Source of the DNA: Hellea sp965224755
GTDB lineage: Bacteria > Pseudomonadota > Alphaproteobacteria > Caulobacterales > Maricaulaceae
NCBI GenBank assembly: GCA_965224755.1
Contig: OZ245061.1
Location: 1,798,001 to 1,862,000 of the forward strand
Direction: 5' to 3'
DNA length: 64,000 nt
The notes beneath the pieces are model-generated. The model made no database searches. It was not told the origin of the DNA and saw only the letters and a program-made list of their open reading frames with translations. Shown piece after piece: positions 1 through 9,107 of the stretch. How positions within the stretch are numbered: the stretch's first letter is position 1; each line of letters begins with the position of its first letter. The position numbers were made by a program, and so were the translations under genes.

Positions 1-470
1 GCACAGATGATCTGCTGGAGATATGCCCTGCCAATGCGCAAATTCTCGACCAGATCAAAACCCGTTTCGAGGTCGACCTCGGACGCGCGCTCTTCATTGA
101 TTACGGCCCCGAAACAACGGAATTTGGCGACACGCTACAAGCCTTAAAACGGCACGAAAAAATCGGCGTTTTTTCTGACCCCGGTAATACAGACCTGACA
201 GCGCGGGTTGATTTCGCGGCGCTCATAGAGATGGCCGAGGCCATAGACCTCGCCTGCGCCGCGCCCGTTGCTCAATGCGAGTTTCTTTCCAAATTAGGGA
301 TTGAGATGCGGGCTGTTGCTCTCTCCCGCGCCAAACCGGACTCGAGGGAGAAAATTGCGCGACAATTACACCGCCTTACCGCTAGTGACGAAATGGGAGA
401 ACTGTTTAAAGCGGTCTGTTTCCAATCCCGCAGCCTGCCAGTGCCGCTCGGCTTTCGGGATATGGCATGA
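1..470 (+). CDS. MidA/NDUFAF7-family SAM-dependent methyltransferase, C-terminal part
   Basis: This is the 3' end of a gene that begins before the window. The open frame runs from base 3 and encodes about 155 residues. The stretch DYGPE, followed by GDTLQALKRH, a DPG and LTARVDF, matches the C-terminal half of the MidA/NDUFAF7 family. In mitochondria the family methylates an arginine of complex I; the bacterial role is less clear. The last base of its stop codon region overlaps the pgeF start (ATGA at 467-470), so the two genes are translationally coupled. The family call is fairly secure; the substrate is unknown. Confidence 0.8.
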   Translation, partial: TDDLLEICPANAQILDQIKTRFEVDLGRALFIDYGPETTEFGDTLQALKRHEKIGVFSDPGNTDLTARVDFAALIEMAEAIDLACAAPVAQCEFLSKLGIEMRAVALSRAKPDSREKIARQLHRLTASDEMGELFKAVCFQSRSLPVPLGFRDMA

Positions 471-1261
471 CGGAATTTAAAACCCACCCGCTCCTGATAC
501 ATGACGGCATTGCCCATGGTTTCTTTGGCCGTAAAGGCGGCGTTTCTACGGGCCTATATGCGAGCCTGAATACCGGCAAGGGTTCTCAAGATGATCCTGA
601 TAATGTCGCCGAGAACCGCAAACGCGTGGCCGGAGCGCTCGGCACATCCGGGGGTAACCTGCTCAGCCTTCACCAAATCCATAGCACAGATGTCTTAATC
701 GTGGACGCGCCCTTTCATGACCCGATTAGCGGCGAGGCCCCCAAGGCCGACGGCCTCGTCACCAAAACGCCGGGCCTCGCCCTCTCCGCACTCGCCGCTG
801 ATTGCGGGCCTGTTTTATTTTGCGACCCGGACGCCCGTATCATCGGGGCTTGCCACGCCGGATGGCGCGGGGCTTTGGCGGGCATCACGGACGAGACTAT
901 AAAAGCCATGATAGCCATTGGCGCGGCGCGGGACAATATCCACGCCGTTCTCGGCCCCTGTATTTCGCAAGACAGTTATGAGGTCGGGCATGATTACCGC
1001 GATAGTTTTGTTGCCGAGAACGAAGCCCATGACCGCTTCTTCAAGCTCGGTTCACCCCAAAACCCAAAAAGTGACAAACCGCATTTCGATCTTAAACGCT
1101 TTATTTTGGCAAAATTGCGCGGGGCTGGACTAACCCGAATCGAGGCCCTGCCCGATTGCACCTACGCGCGGCCTGAGGACTATTTCAGCTATCGTTACAA
1201 CACGCATCAGGGCGTTTCCGACTATGGCCGCAATATTTCTGCAATAATGCTAACAGAATGA
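467..1261 (+). CDS. pgeF: Peptidoglycan editing factor PgeF (YfiH, laccase-domain family)
   Basis: The 264-residue protein matches the family in length. PgeF removes misincorporated L-Ser (or other non-Ala residues) from UDP-MurNAc precursors so that L-Ala occupies position 1 of the peptide stem; homologues were earlier called polyphenol oxidases. The metal-site residues are visible: His72 in HQIHS, Cys113 in AADCGP and His130 in GACHAGWRG. The start overlaps the stop of the methyltransferase gene, and prs follows after 69 bases. This midA-pgeF-prs order is common in alphaproteobacteria. Confidence 0.92.
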   Translation: MTEFKTHPLLIHDGIAHGFFGRKGGVSTGLYASLNTGKGSQDDPDNVAENRKRVAGALGTSGGNLLSLHQIHSTDVLIVDAPFHDPISGEAPKADGLVTKTPGLALSALAADCGPVLFCDPDARIIGACHAGWRGALAGITDETIKAMIAIGAARDNIHAVLGPCISQDSYEVGHDYRDSFVAENEAHDRFFKLGSPQNPKSDKPHFDLKRFILAKLRGAGLTRIEALPDCTYARPEDYFSYRYNTHQGVSDYGRNISAIMLTE

Positions 1262-1330
1262 TTTACAAGCGGCGCGAGCCGCCCTATTGAGGCCGCAATC
1301 AAAACACAGACTCGAAGGTGATACGGGCCC

Positions 1331-2272
1331 ATGAAACTGATTAGCGGAACCGCCAATAATCCCTTGGCGCGCAATATTGCCAATGTGCTTGATGCCCCTC
1401 TGACCTCCGTTGATATAGAGCGCTTTCGCGATCAAGAAATTTTCGTGCGAATCAATGAAAATGTTCGCGGCGAGGATATCTTCTTAATCCAGCCGACCTC
1501 GGCTCCGGCCAATGATCACCTGATGGAATTGCTCATCCTAATCGACGCCCTTATGCGCGCCTCGGCGCAGCGCATCACCGCCGTTATCCCCTATTTCGGC
1601 TATGCCCGCCAAGACCGTAAAACCGGCGGCCGCACACCGATTTCTGCCAAGCTTGTTGCCAATCTGATTTCCAAAGCCGGAGCAGACCGGGTTTTGACAA
1701 TTGACCTCCACGCGGGGCAAATACAGGGCTTTTTCGATATCCCAACCGACAACCTCTTCGGTCAGCCCGTTTTTGTGACCGACATCAAAGAACAGCTCTC
1801 GAAGAAAGAGCGTGACAATTTGCTCTTCGTCTCGCCTGATACAGGCGGCGTGGTACGCACGCGCTCTATCGCCAAACAATTTAACGCCGATATCGCCATT
1901 GTCGATAAACGCCGCCCCAAGGCCGGCGAGAGCGAAGTGATGAATATTATCGGCGATGTCGCTGGCCGAAACTGTATTCTCTATGATGATATCATCGATT
2001 CCGGCGGCACCATCTGCAAGGCGGCCAAAGCCCTTAAAGATCACGGCGCAAATAGCGTCTCGGCTTACATCACACACGGCGTATTGTCTGATCCGGCCGT
2101 CGAGAGCATTACAAAATCCGAGCTGACGGAAGTCGTGATTACGGATACGATTGCTCAGCCCAATAAAGTCAAAAAATGCAATAAGATACGTGAGTGCTCA
2201 ACGGCAACATTACTCGGCGAAGCCATCCGCCGCATTGCCAATGACGAGAGCGTAAGCAAGCTATTTACCTAG
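1331..2272 (+). CDS. prs: Ribose-phosphate pyrophosphokinase
   Basis: The 313-residue enzyme makes PRPP from ribose-5-phosphate and ATP for nucleotide, His, Trp and NAD synthesis. It has the N-terminal SGTANNPLA segment, the RQDRK loop (residues about 97-101), DLHAGQIQGFF, and the PRPP-binding segment DDIIDSGGTICKAA near residue 220. Length is usual for class I enzymes. An AAGGTG ribosome-binding site lies about 13 bases before the ATG. Downstream rplY begins after about 190 bases of T-rich spacer. Confidence 0.97.
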   Translation: MKLISGTANNPLARNIANVLDAPLTSVDIERFRDQEIFVRINENVRGEDIFLIQPTSAPANDHLMELLILIDALMRASAQRITAVIPYFGYARQDRKTGGRTPISAKLVANLISKAGADRVLTIDLHAGQIQGFFDIPTDNLFGQPVFVTDIKEQLSKKERDNLLFVSPDTGGVVRTRSIAKQFNADIAIVDKRRPKAGESEVMNIIGDVAGRNCILYDDIIDSGGTICKAAKALKDHGANSVSAYITHGVLSDPAVESITKSELTEVVITDTIAQPNKVKKCNKIRECSTATLLGEAIRRIANDESVSKLFT

Positions 2273-2462
2273 AGTCCTTCCCGAGTTCGTTTGGCGCGTA
2301 ATGCCTCTGTAATTTCGCTTTTTCTTCTCTTGCATCCCTTTGTTTTTTCCCATAAAGAGCGCGGCGAAATAGGATTCTTTTGCTCTCTAAATGTTTTTAC
2401 CGTTTTTTGGCGGTGTATTTTTTGAAGCTACGGGCACAGCCCATCAAAATAGGACGAAGAAA

Positions 2463-3131
2463 ATGAGTATTGTTCTTGATGTAACAGTTCGGGAAAACAC
2501 GGGCACAGGCGGCGCGCGCGCCTCTCGCCGCGAAGGACTTGTCCCCGGCATTATTTACGGCGGCGATCAAGACGCTGTTGCCGTGGCCTTGAAATCCAAT
2601 GAAGTCACGAAAGCCATCAATACAGGCAATTTCATCGCCAATATGATCGAGCTCTCCTACAAAGGGGACAAGCAGAAAGTCCTGACCAAGGATATTCAAT
2701 TCCACCCGGTTACGGATGCGCCGCTTCATGTCGATTTTTACCGCGTGACGGCGAAATCCATCATCGTTGTTGAAGTCAGCGTGAACTTTATCGGCGAAGA
2801 AGAAGCTGTCGGCATCAAAATGGGCGGCGTGCTCAATGTTGTTCGCCACTCGATTGAAGTCAAATGTCCGGCTGGCGAAATCCCTGATTCGATTGAAGTT
2901 GACATCTCGGCCCTTGATATCGGCGATAGTATTCATATCTCTGAAATCAAACTCCCGGCCAATGTCGAGCCGGCTATTTCGGATCGCGACTTTACCATCT
3001 GCACCATGCAAATGTCTCGCGCGGCTATCGAAGAGACCGAAGACGAAGAAGCTGTCGAAGGCGAAGAGGGCGTTGAAGGCGAAGAGGGCGTTGAAGGCGA
3101 AGACGCTGCAGAGCCTAGCGAAGAAGGCTAA
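2463..3131 (+). CDS. rplY: 50S ribosomal protein L25 (general stress protein Ctc form)
   Basis: The 222-residue protein has the N-terminal L25 5S-rRNA-binding domain (ARASRREGLVPGIIYGG) followed by the TL5/Ctc C-terminal domain (IEVDISALDIGDSIHISEI). The ATG at 2463, preceded by AGGA, gives the family-typical start MSIVLDV; an upstream in-frame extension to 2391 looks non-coding. The last 35 residues are almost pure Glu/Gly/Val, built from a repeated GEEGVE unit. Acidic tails are common in alphaproteobacterial L25. It heads the rplY-pth-ychF cluster. Confidence 0.95.
   Translation: MSIVLDVTVRENTGTGGARASRREGLVPGIIYGGDQDAVAVALKSNEVTKAINTGNFIANMIELSYKGDKQKVLTKDIQFHPVTDAPLHVDFYRVTAKSIIVVEVSVNFIGEEEAVGIKMGGVLNVVRHSIEVKCPAGEIPDSIEVDISALDIGDSIHISEIKLPANVEPAISDRDFTICTMQMSRAAIEETEDEEAVEGEEGVEGEEGVEGEDAAEPSEEG
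3058..3105 (+). repeat. 18-bp tandem repeat in the rplY tail
   Basis: The unit GAAGGCGAAGAGGGCGTT occurs twice in succession with a partial third copy. It encodes the GEEGVE repeats of the acidic L25 tail. A length divisible by three keeps the frame, so copy number could vary between strains without harm. Confidence 0.8.
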
Positions 3132-3198
3132 GCAAGCCTTGTTTGGCTGGCTGCGCCGTTCCCTTCTTAAGTCAGAAGAAGAAGCTGCGGAGCCTGAC

Positions 3199-3780
3199 AT
3201 GCTTTTATGGGTAGGACTTGGCAATCCCGGCGCGAAATATACCGGGAACCGCCATAATATCGGCTTTATGGTGATTGACGCCATTGGCGATGATCACAAT
3301 TTCCCCGCTGAAAAATCACAGTTTAAAGGCCTCGTCCGCCAAGGCGCGATTACGGCTGATGGTCGGCCTGTCAAAGTGCTGCTCCTAAAACCCATGACTT
3401 TCATGAATGAGTCGGGCGGATCCGTGCAGCAGGCCATGCAGTTTTACAAAATACCGCTCGACAACGTAACAGTCTTTCACGACGAGCTTGACCTTGCTCC
3501 GGGCAAGTTTCGAATGAAAACGGGCGGCGGCATTGCCGGGCATAACGGCCTGCGCTCTATCCGCCAGCATTGCGGCGAGGATTTTCACCGCGCAAGGCTC
3601 GGCATCGGCCACCCCGGACATAAAGATAAAGTTCACAGCTACGTCCTCTCAAACTTTGCCAAGGCAGAACACGGCATACGAGACGATATGACAAACGGAA
3701 TATCCCGCTATGCTGACCTCCTCGCCGCCAATAATCGCGAGCTGTTTAAAACGCGCGTAGCAGAATATATCAAAGGATAG
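3199..3780 (+). CDS. pth: Peptidyl-tRNA hydrolase
   Basis: The 193-residue enzyme cleaves peptidyl-tRNA released from stalled ribosomes. The family signature VGLGNPGAKYTGNRHNIGF is at residues 5-23 with catalytic His19 and Asn9; MTFMNESG and HDELDLAPGK follow, as expected. The start chosen has GGAG six bases upstream. The same frame is open further upstream through rplY, but that part resembles no Pth. It lies 67 bases after rplY and 4 bases before ychF. Confidence 0.96.
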   Translation: MLLWVGLGNPGAKYTGNRHNIGFMVIDAIGDDHNFPAEKSQFKGLVRQGAITADGRPVKVLLLKPMTFMNESGGSVQQAMQFYKIPLDNVTVFHDELDLAPGKFRMKTGGGIAGHNGLRSIRQHCGEDFHRARLGIGHPGHKDKVHSYVLSNFAKAEHGIRDDMTNGISRYADLLAANNRELFKTRVAEYIKG

Positions 3781-3784
3781 ACCC

Positions 3785-4882
3785 ATGGGTTTTAAATGCG
3801 GTATCGTTGGCTTGCCCAATGTCGGAAAATCTACGCTTTTCAATGCTTTAACCAAGACGGCTAATGCTCAGGCAGCGAATTATCCGTTTTGCACCATCGA
3901 ACCTAATGTCGGCGATGTGGCTATGCCAGAGCCGCGTCTGGACATAATTGCGAAGATCGGCGGCTCAGCCTCGATCATCCCGACGCGGATGAATTTTGTT
4001 GATATTGCCGGCCTCGTTAAAGGCGCCTCCAAGGGCGAGGGCCTCGGCAATCAATTCCTCGCCAATATCCGCGAAACCGATGCTGTGCTTTATGTTCTGC
4101 GCTGTTTTGATGATGACGACATCACCCATGTCGAAGGCAAGATCGACCCTATGGCAGATTTTGAAATTGTCGAGACCGAGCTGATGCTCGCCGATCTCGA
4201 AAGCCTTGAAAAACGCAAAGGCGGGCTGGAGAAACGGCTAAAACAAAATGATAAAGAGGCCATCCAGACCATGCGCCTGATCGAGACGGCTATTATAGCG
4301 CTTGAAGACGGCAAGCCCGCCCGAAGCTGCAAGATTGAGCAAGACGATAAAAAAGCTTGGCGCATGATGCAGCTTTTAACTGCCAAACCCGTGCTTTATG
4401 TCGCCAATGTCGATGAGGACAGCGCCGCCGAAGGTAACGCCTATTCCGCCAAAGTCGTCGCTCACGCCGAAGCCGAGGGCGCACAATCGGTCGTCATTTC
4501 GGCCCAAATCGAGTCGGAAATGGCGATATTGGAAGACGAGGAACAAATTGAATATCTCGGCGCGATTGGCCTGACCGAGCCCGGCCTTAACCGCCTCATC
4601 CGCGCAGGCTATGCCCTGCTCGGCCTGAAAACCTATTTCACCGTCGGGCCCAAAGAAGCCCGCGCATGGACGTTCCATGAAGGCTGGACAGCCCCGCGCT
4701 GCGCCGGGGTCATCCACGGCGACTTTGAAAAAGGCTTCATCCGCGCCGAAACCACTGCCTATGATGATTACGTCGAAAACAACGGCGAACACGGCGCAAA
4801 AGAAGCCGGAAAAACCCGCCAAGAAGGCAAAGACTACATCGTCAAAGACGGCGACATCATGCTGTTTAAGTTTAATGTCTGA
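3785..4882 (+). CDS. ychF: Ribosome-binding ATPase YchF (OLA1 type)
   Basis: The 365-residue OBG-family P-loop protein binds ATP rather than GTP and associates with ribosomes. The P-loop GLPNVGKST is at residues 7-15 and DIAGLVKGA is the G3 region. NVDE replaces the GTPase NKxD, consistent with ATP preference. The C-terminal TGS domain ends in DGDIMLFKFNV, the standard YchF end. It starts 4 bases after pth. Confidence 0.97.
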   Translation: MGFKCGIVGLPNVGKSTLFNALTKTANAQAANYPFCTIEPNVGDVAMPEPRLDIIAKIGGSASIIPTRMNFVDIAGLVKGASKGEGLGNQFLANIRETDAVLYVLRCFDDDDITHVEGKIDPMADFEIVETELMLADLESLEKRKGGLEKRLKQNDKEAIQTMRLIETAIIALEDGKPARSCKIEQDDKKAWRMMQLLTAKPVLYVANVDEDSAAEGNAYSAKVVAHAEAEGAQSVVISAQIESEMAILEDEEQIEYLGAIGLTEPGLNRLIRAGYALLGLKTYFTVGPKEARAWTFHEGWTAPRCAGVIHGDFEKGFIRAETTAYDDYVENNGEHGAKEAGKTRQEGKDYIVKDGDIMLFKFNV

Positions 4883-4891
4883 CCTTTGTTC

Positions 4892-4918
4892 ACCTGCCGT
4901 TCATCTTGGCTGGCAGGT
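4892..4918 (+). terminator. Hairpin after ychF, possible terminator
   Basis: ACCTGCC (4892-4898) pairs perfectly with GGCAGGT (4912-4918) around a 13-base loop, directly after the ychF stop. No run of T follows, so it is a weak intrinsic terminator at best; it may instead protect the 3' end of the mRNA. Confidence 0.4.
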
Positions 4919-4985
4919 AAATTTGCGAATTCTTAACGGCTCTTGGTCATTCTCCTTTTGATTAAGTTCAATCAAGGATTGCGAT

Positions 4986-5594
4986 ATGCCGCCCTACATT
5001 AAAACGACCTGCTTCGCGCTTGCGTTTGCATTTATAGCGGTGCCAAGCTTTGCGGCGGGTGATAAGACGCCCTCGCCTATGTCCTTGCTACTTTCGGAAG
5101 TCGGCGCGAATTCTGATATGCGGGTTCAAGCCCGCACAGTTTCTGCGCGGTCAAATGATCTCTCCATCAAGCACTCTGTTTTAAAAACGCGATCCGGCGG
5201 CAAGCTTACCCTTCGCGGTAAAAAATTCAAGAAAGACAAAGACATAGACCATCTTCATCTTGCGCTCGGGCAAGACATGGCCCGTTGGACTGAGCTGGAA
5301 AAGGCGCTGACCAAGTCTTACGGCGCGCCCAATACACGCCGCTCGCGGCTAAAAATCTGGGAAATGCCTAATTTTGATGCCCGTAACAGACAAGCCAAGC
5401 AAACCACGGTTATGCTGGGACAGGACAAGACCGGCTATTTCGTGATTATAGACCGGCGCGGGCCCGGCAAGGGTAATAATCCGCGCCTGCTTAAGGCAAA
5501 ACCCGCCGCGCAATCGCCTAGCCCGTCAGCGCCGCTGCCGTTTTCGACAACAGCCGCCTCTACAGGCCGCCCTGCAATATCTGACCGAGGCTAG
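4986..5594 (+). CDS. Secreted hypothetical protein
   Basis: A 202-residue protein with a clear signal peptide (hydrophobic residues 9-23 ending SFAAG). The body is basic and contains LTLRGKKFKKDKDIDHLHLA, and the end is rich in Pro, Ala and Ser. AAGGA lies about 8 bases before the ATG. No family was recognised. It stands alone between ychF and the P-domain genes. Periplasmic or secreted localisation is inferred from the leader only. Confidence 0.7.
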   Translation: MPPYIKTTCFALAFAFIAVPSFAAGDKTPSPMSLLLSEVGANSDMRVQARTVSARSNDLSIKHSVLKTRSGGKLTLRGKKFKKDKDIDHLHLALGQDMARWTELEKALTKSYGAPNTRRSRLKIWEMPNFDARNRQAKQTTVMLGQDKTGYFVIIDRRGPGKGNNPRLLKAKPAAQSPSPSAPLPFSTTAASTGRPAISDRG

Positions 5595-5653
5595 CCCGAA
5601 AACAACACGGCTCCATTAACGATTCAACAACCCGGGAAACGTACTATCGGATT

Positions 5654-5700
5654 GACGGAATAATTATCCCGTCAGGATGAGGACTATGTTTTGGCATAGT
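5654..5700 (+). promoter_or_regulatory. Two small hairpins in the leader of the first P-domain gene
   Basis: GACGG (5654-5658) can pair with CCGTC (5669-5673), and ACTATG (5683-5688) with CATAGT (5695-5700). The second hairpin ends seven bases before the start codon at 5708 and covers the place where a Shine-Dalgarno sequence would lie. It may tune translation; function is not shown. Confidence 0.3.
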
Positions 5701-5707
5701 AAATGGG

Positions 5708-7642
5708 ATGAAACAACGCATCGGCCATGTGTGGGTGACCGGCTTAGTTTGCTGGATAATGTCAATAATTGGCATATCCTCGGCCTATGCGCAAAGTTTT
5801 TCCAATACGGCTGTCGGCAATATTAATGATACCACACTCTGCCCGGGCGCAACCGGCGCGGGGACAACGGCAAATTTAACCCGTAATATAGTCGTTAGCG
5901 GCCTCGGGGCGGTCACCGATTTGAATGTTGGCTTTCTCGCGACCCATTCATGGCGTGGGGATATTCGCCTGACCCTGACATCACCTGCGCCCTCCTCAAT
6001 TTCGGTCGTCTTAATCACCACAGACACTAGCAATGCAGGCAATGATGATGATTATAATATCGAATTGGGCGATGAGGCCGCCGAGACTGTCAATACAGGC
6101 GCTCAAGACGGCCCGAACGACACAACCGCGCCGATATACCAGTTTCTGGTCTCGCCCAATAACGCCCTTGCCCCCTATAACACTATAAATCCCAACGGCA
6201 CATGGGTCATGACCATGTGCGATGACTATCAGGGCCAAACCGGGCAATTCCTGCAAGGAGAGCTATTTTTCCAGTTTCCCTTAGGCGCGGATTTAAGCCT
6301 CTTCGCCTCTGCCGATGATACCACGCCCGAAATCGGGTCAACCGTTTTGCTGACATATTCGGTCACAAATGGCGGCCCTAATGCCGCGACAAATGTGACA
6401 ACGCAGATTACCCTGCCCGCCGGGCTGTCATATACGGGGCAAACAGGCTCGGGGAGTTATAATGATGTCTCCGGCCTCTGGACACTTCCGACATCCCTCG
6501 CCAATGGGTCAACGACCTCTATAACTATTGACGCAACAGTTTTGCCAACAGGGTCTTATACTATCATCTCTGAAATCTCGGCCTCGGATCAGGCTGACGG
6601 CGATTCAACGCCCAATAACGGCGTCACAACAGAAGATGATTATAAGTCGATAACATTGTTCCCCGTCCCCTCTACAACGCCGCCCGGTTTAAACTGCCCG
6701 ATTATCGATCAGTTTTCATTGGTCTGGGACGCGCCGGGCACAGCCAATGGCTGGACGGCCGGGCTGCTTACCAATAGTTACACAGCAGGCGGCATTGCGA
6801 TTGATTTTGCGATGACGGGCGATACAGGCCAATTGGCACAATCAGGCGGCAATAATACGCCCATCACCTCTACCGCTGTAACCGGCGGCATTTCGCCTGC
6901 AGATTACGGCGTTGCGATTGCGGCTGATTATACAAGCACGGCCCAAAATGTGCTTTTGACGATTGATCTGAACACGGCGGGCAACGGCGTAGAAGGCGTT
7001 CAATTTCCTATTTTTGATGTTGACCTAGGCGGGTGGACGGATTTGATTACGGTCAACGGCACGCTTGGCGGCACAGCCGTCACGCCGGTACTCACATCAG
7101 GTGCGCAAAATACTGTTATCGGAACCAATCAGGTTCAAGGCACAGGCGGCGCCGGTAACACGACCAATCAAGGCAATATGTATGCAACCTTCCTATCGCC
7201 GGTAGATCAGGTCACATTTACTTATGGCAATGGGCCTTTGGCCGGGGGCGGAACGGATCCGGACTTTCAAATCATCAAGCTTCACGCATTGATAATGTGC
7301 CCGCGCCTTCTCGCCGACCTCACCGCTGAAAAGTCTGTCGCGCCTGTTGTTCCCGGCGCCTATATGACGCCCGGCAATGAAATTCTTTATACGATTACGG
7401 TGGTGAATAGCGCGGCCGCGACGGCTGATGCCGATTCCATAGATTTAACCGATACTCTGCCCGACACCGTTAAATTTGTCTCCGCAACAACAACCGGATT
7501 TACGGGCGGCGCTTTCGGAACTCCGGCTTTGCCCCCTGCCAATACGGATTGCACCGGCGGGGCTTGCATTATCCATTATTCGGGCGCGACTCTGCCGATC
7601 AATGCAACAGGCGAAATCATCGTAACAGCTCTTATAAAATAA
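5708..7642 (+). CDS. Secreted P-domain and DUF11-like repeat protein (long paralogue)
   Basis: A 644-residue exported protein. A signal peptide (about residues 1-29) is followed by a proprotein-convertase P-domain (about 30-190, with LNVGFLATHSWRGDIRLTL and the NPNGTWVMTMCDD end). Next come a DUF11-like domain (about 197-310, ADLSLFASADDTTPEIG), a beta-rich region without a recognised family, and a second DUF11-like domain at the C-terminus. No protease domain is present, so the P-domain probably serves binding or folding. A shorter paralogue lies directly downstream. Likely a cell-surface or secreted adhesin-like protein (inference). Confidence 0.75.
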   Translation: MKQRIGHVWVTGLVCWIMSIIGISSAYAQSFSNTAVGNINDTTLCPGATGAGTTANLTRNIVVSGLGAVTDLNVGFLATHSWRGDIRLTLTSPAPSSISVVLITTDTSNAGNDDDYNIELGDEAAETVNTGAQDGPNDTTAPIYQFLVSPNNALAPYNTINPNGTWVMTMCDDYQGQTGQFLQGELFFQFPLGADLSLFASADDTTPEIGSTVLLTYSVTNGGPNAATNVTTQITLPAGLSYTGQTGSGSYNDVSGLWTLPTSLANGSTTSITIDATVLPTGSYTIISEISASDQADGDSTPNNGVTTEDDYKSITLFPVPSTTPPGLNCPIIDQFSLVWDAPGTANGWTAGLLTNSYTAGGIAIDFAMTGDTGQLAQSGGNNTPITSTAVTGGISPADYGVAIAADYTSTAQNVLLTIDLNTAGNGVEGVQFPIFDVDLGGWTDLITVNGTLGGTAVTPVLTSGAQNTVIGTNQVQGTGGAGNTTNQGNMYATFLSPVDQVTFTYGNGPLAGGGTDPDFQIIKLHALIMCPRLLADLTAEKSVAPVVPGAYMTPGNEILYTITVVNSAAATADADSIDLTDTLPDTVKFVSATTTGFTGGAFGTPALPPANTDCTGGACIIHYSGATLPINATGEIIVTALIK

Positions 7643-7725
7643 GCACAACCTTAAGTTAATACTCTTTCAACCCAATCGCGATAGATTACATCTGCCGGGA
7701 AGCACAATTATGAGCTTGCCGCGCT

Positions 7726-8586
7726 ATGTCTATACGATTTTTACTCTCTATATCTCTGGCCTACTTTTTTTGGATACAGAACGCATGGGCGTTAACCATC
7801 GAGAATACCGTGGCCGGAAATATAAATGGCGGGACAGCTTGCGGCACTAACAACCTCACCCGCATCATCAACGTGACGGACAGTTTCAATATCACCGATC
7901 TTGATGTCGGTTTCCTTGCTACTCACGCATGGCGCGGGGATATCCGGCTTGACCTGACATCGCCGGAGGGCACGACCGTGCGGTTGATAACAACCAATAC
8001 CGGCTTTGGCGGAAACATAGATAATTACAACATCCTCATGGATGACAGTTCCGCCACTTTGATAAATACCGCGCCGCATAATACGCCGGACGGCACGGTA
8101 GCTCCGCCCTATGAAAACATCGTCCGTCCTAATAATGCGCTTACAAGCTTTAACGGCGAAGACGCTCAAGGGGATTGGACACTGGATATATGTGACGCTT
8201 TCCCGGCGGCGGATAATGGCACTTTCTTACGGGCGAGTTTAATTTTTGATGTGCCTATTCCGCTAACCGCTGTAAAATCTATAACCACGAGTACGCCCGG
8301 ACTCTATATGATCCCCGGCAATGAAATACTCTACACAATTACAATCATCAATGATGTGGCTGCGACAGCGCCTGCCACTGATATCGCCGTGAATGACATC
8401 CTGCCCGACAATCTGACCTTTGTCTCAGCAATGACAACAGGTTTTACCGGCGGCGCATTCGGCTCGCCCGCCTTGCCCGGCTCCAATACTGATTGCACGG
8501 GCGGAACATGTATCATCAATTTTACTGGCGGCAGCTTGCCAGAGAATTCGACCGGCGAAATTATAGTTCGAGCGATTATTCAGTGA
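7726..8586 (+). CDS. Secreted P-domain and DUF11-like protein (short paralogue)
   Basis: A 286-residue protein with a signal peptide (about 1-22), a P-domain (VGFLATHAWRGDIRLDLTSP) and one C-terminal DUF11-like domain containing TTGFTGGAFGSPALPGSNTD. Both ends align closely with the upstream 644-residue protein; the central part of the long paralogue is absent. The pair looks like a tandem duplication followed by domain loss or gain. The 3' end overlaps the convergent apt gene by seven bases. Confidence 0.75.
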   Translation: MSIRFLLSISLAYFFWIQNAWALTIENTVAGNINGGTACGTNNLTRIINVTDSFNITDLDVGFLATHAWRGDIRLDLTSPEGTTVRLITTNTGFGGNIDNYNILMDDSSATLINTAPHNTPDGTVAPPYENIVRPNNALTSFNGEDAQGDWTLDICDAFPAADNGTFLRASLIFDVPIPLTAVKSITTSTPGLYMIPGNEILYTITIINDVAATAPATDIAVNDILPDNLTFVSAMTTGFTGGAFGSPALPGSNTDCTGGTCIINFTGGSLPENSTGEIIVRAIIQ

Positions 8587-9107
8587 CCGCCAAAAGCCAT
8601 CAAGGCTGTGGCCGGAATACCCATTTTCGCAATTCCCGCAAGCCCGCCTAGCTCTGGCAAATCAATTACAAAGGCGGCTCCGGCGATAACCGCCCCTGTA
8701 TTGCGAAGAAGTTTCACAGCAGCTTGCGCAGTGCCGCCGGTAGCTATCAAGTCGTCAATCAATAAAACACGCTCCCTCTTGCGGAAACTATCGGCATGAA
8801 TTTCAATGACATCCTTGCCATATTCCAACGCATATTCCTGTTTACAAGTCTCAAACGGCAATTTACCCGCCTTACGAATAGGGACAAAACCTGCGCCGAG
8901 GGCGACAGCGACCGCCGCGCCAAAGATAAACCCGCGCGCCTCAATACCGACCACAACCTCTATGTCTTTATCCTGATAGGGGTCGGCCAGTAATTTCACA
9001 GTTTCTGCGAGCGCTTTAGGATCAGCCAGCAAAGTCGTAATATCACGATACATAATTCCCGGTTTGGGGAAATCGGGAATGGTGCGTATTGTTTCTTTCA
9101 GGATCAC
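8580..9107 (-). CDS. apt: Adenine phosphoribosyltransferase
   Basis: The 175-residue purine salvage enzyme joins adenine to PRPP to give AMP. The PRPP motif VLLIDDLIATGGTAQAA is clear (about residues 120-136), as are FPKPGIMYRDITTLL near the N-terminus and GIEARGFIFG. Length fits the family. It is last in a minus-strand run, and its ATG overlaps the stop of the GST gene (9104-9107). Confidence 0.96.
   Translation of the reverse strand: MILKETIRTIPDFPKPGIMYRDITTLLADPKALAETVKLLADPYQDKDIEVVVGIEARGFIFGAAVAVALGAGFVPIRKAGKLPFETCKQEYALEYGKDVIEIHADSFRKRERVLLIDDLIATGGTAQAAVKLLRNTGAVIAGAAFVIDLPELGGLAGIAKMGIPATALMAFGGH

Noticed and set aside
2836..3198. Long in-frame extension upstream of pth
   Set aside because: It overlaps rplY in another frame and has only Lys/Leu-rich composition; the Pth family start with GGAG upstream is at 3199.
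2397..3284. 295-codon open frame opposite rplY and pth
   Set aside because: An antisense shadow of the skewed rplY codon pattern, with no family signature.
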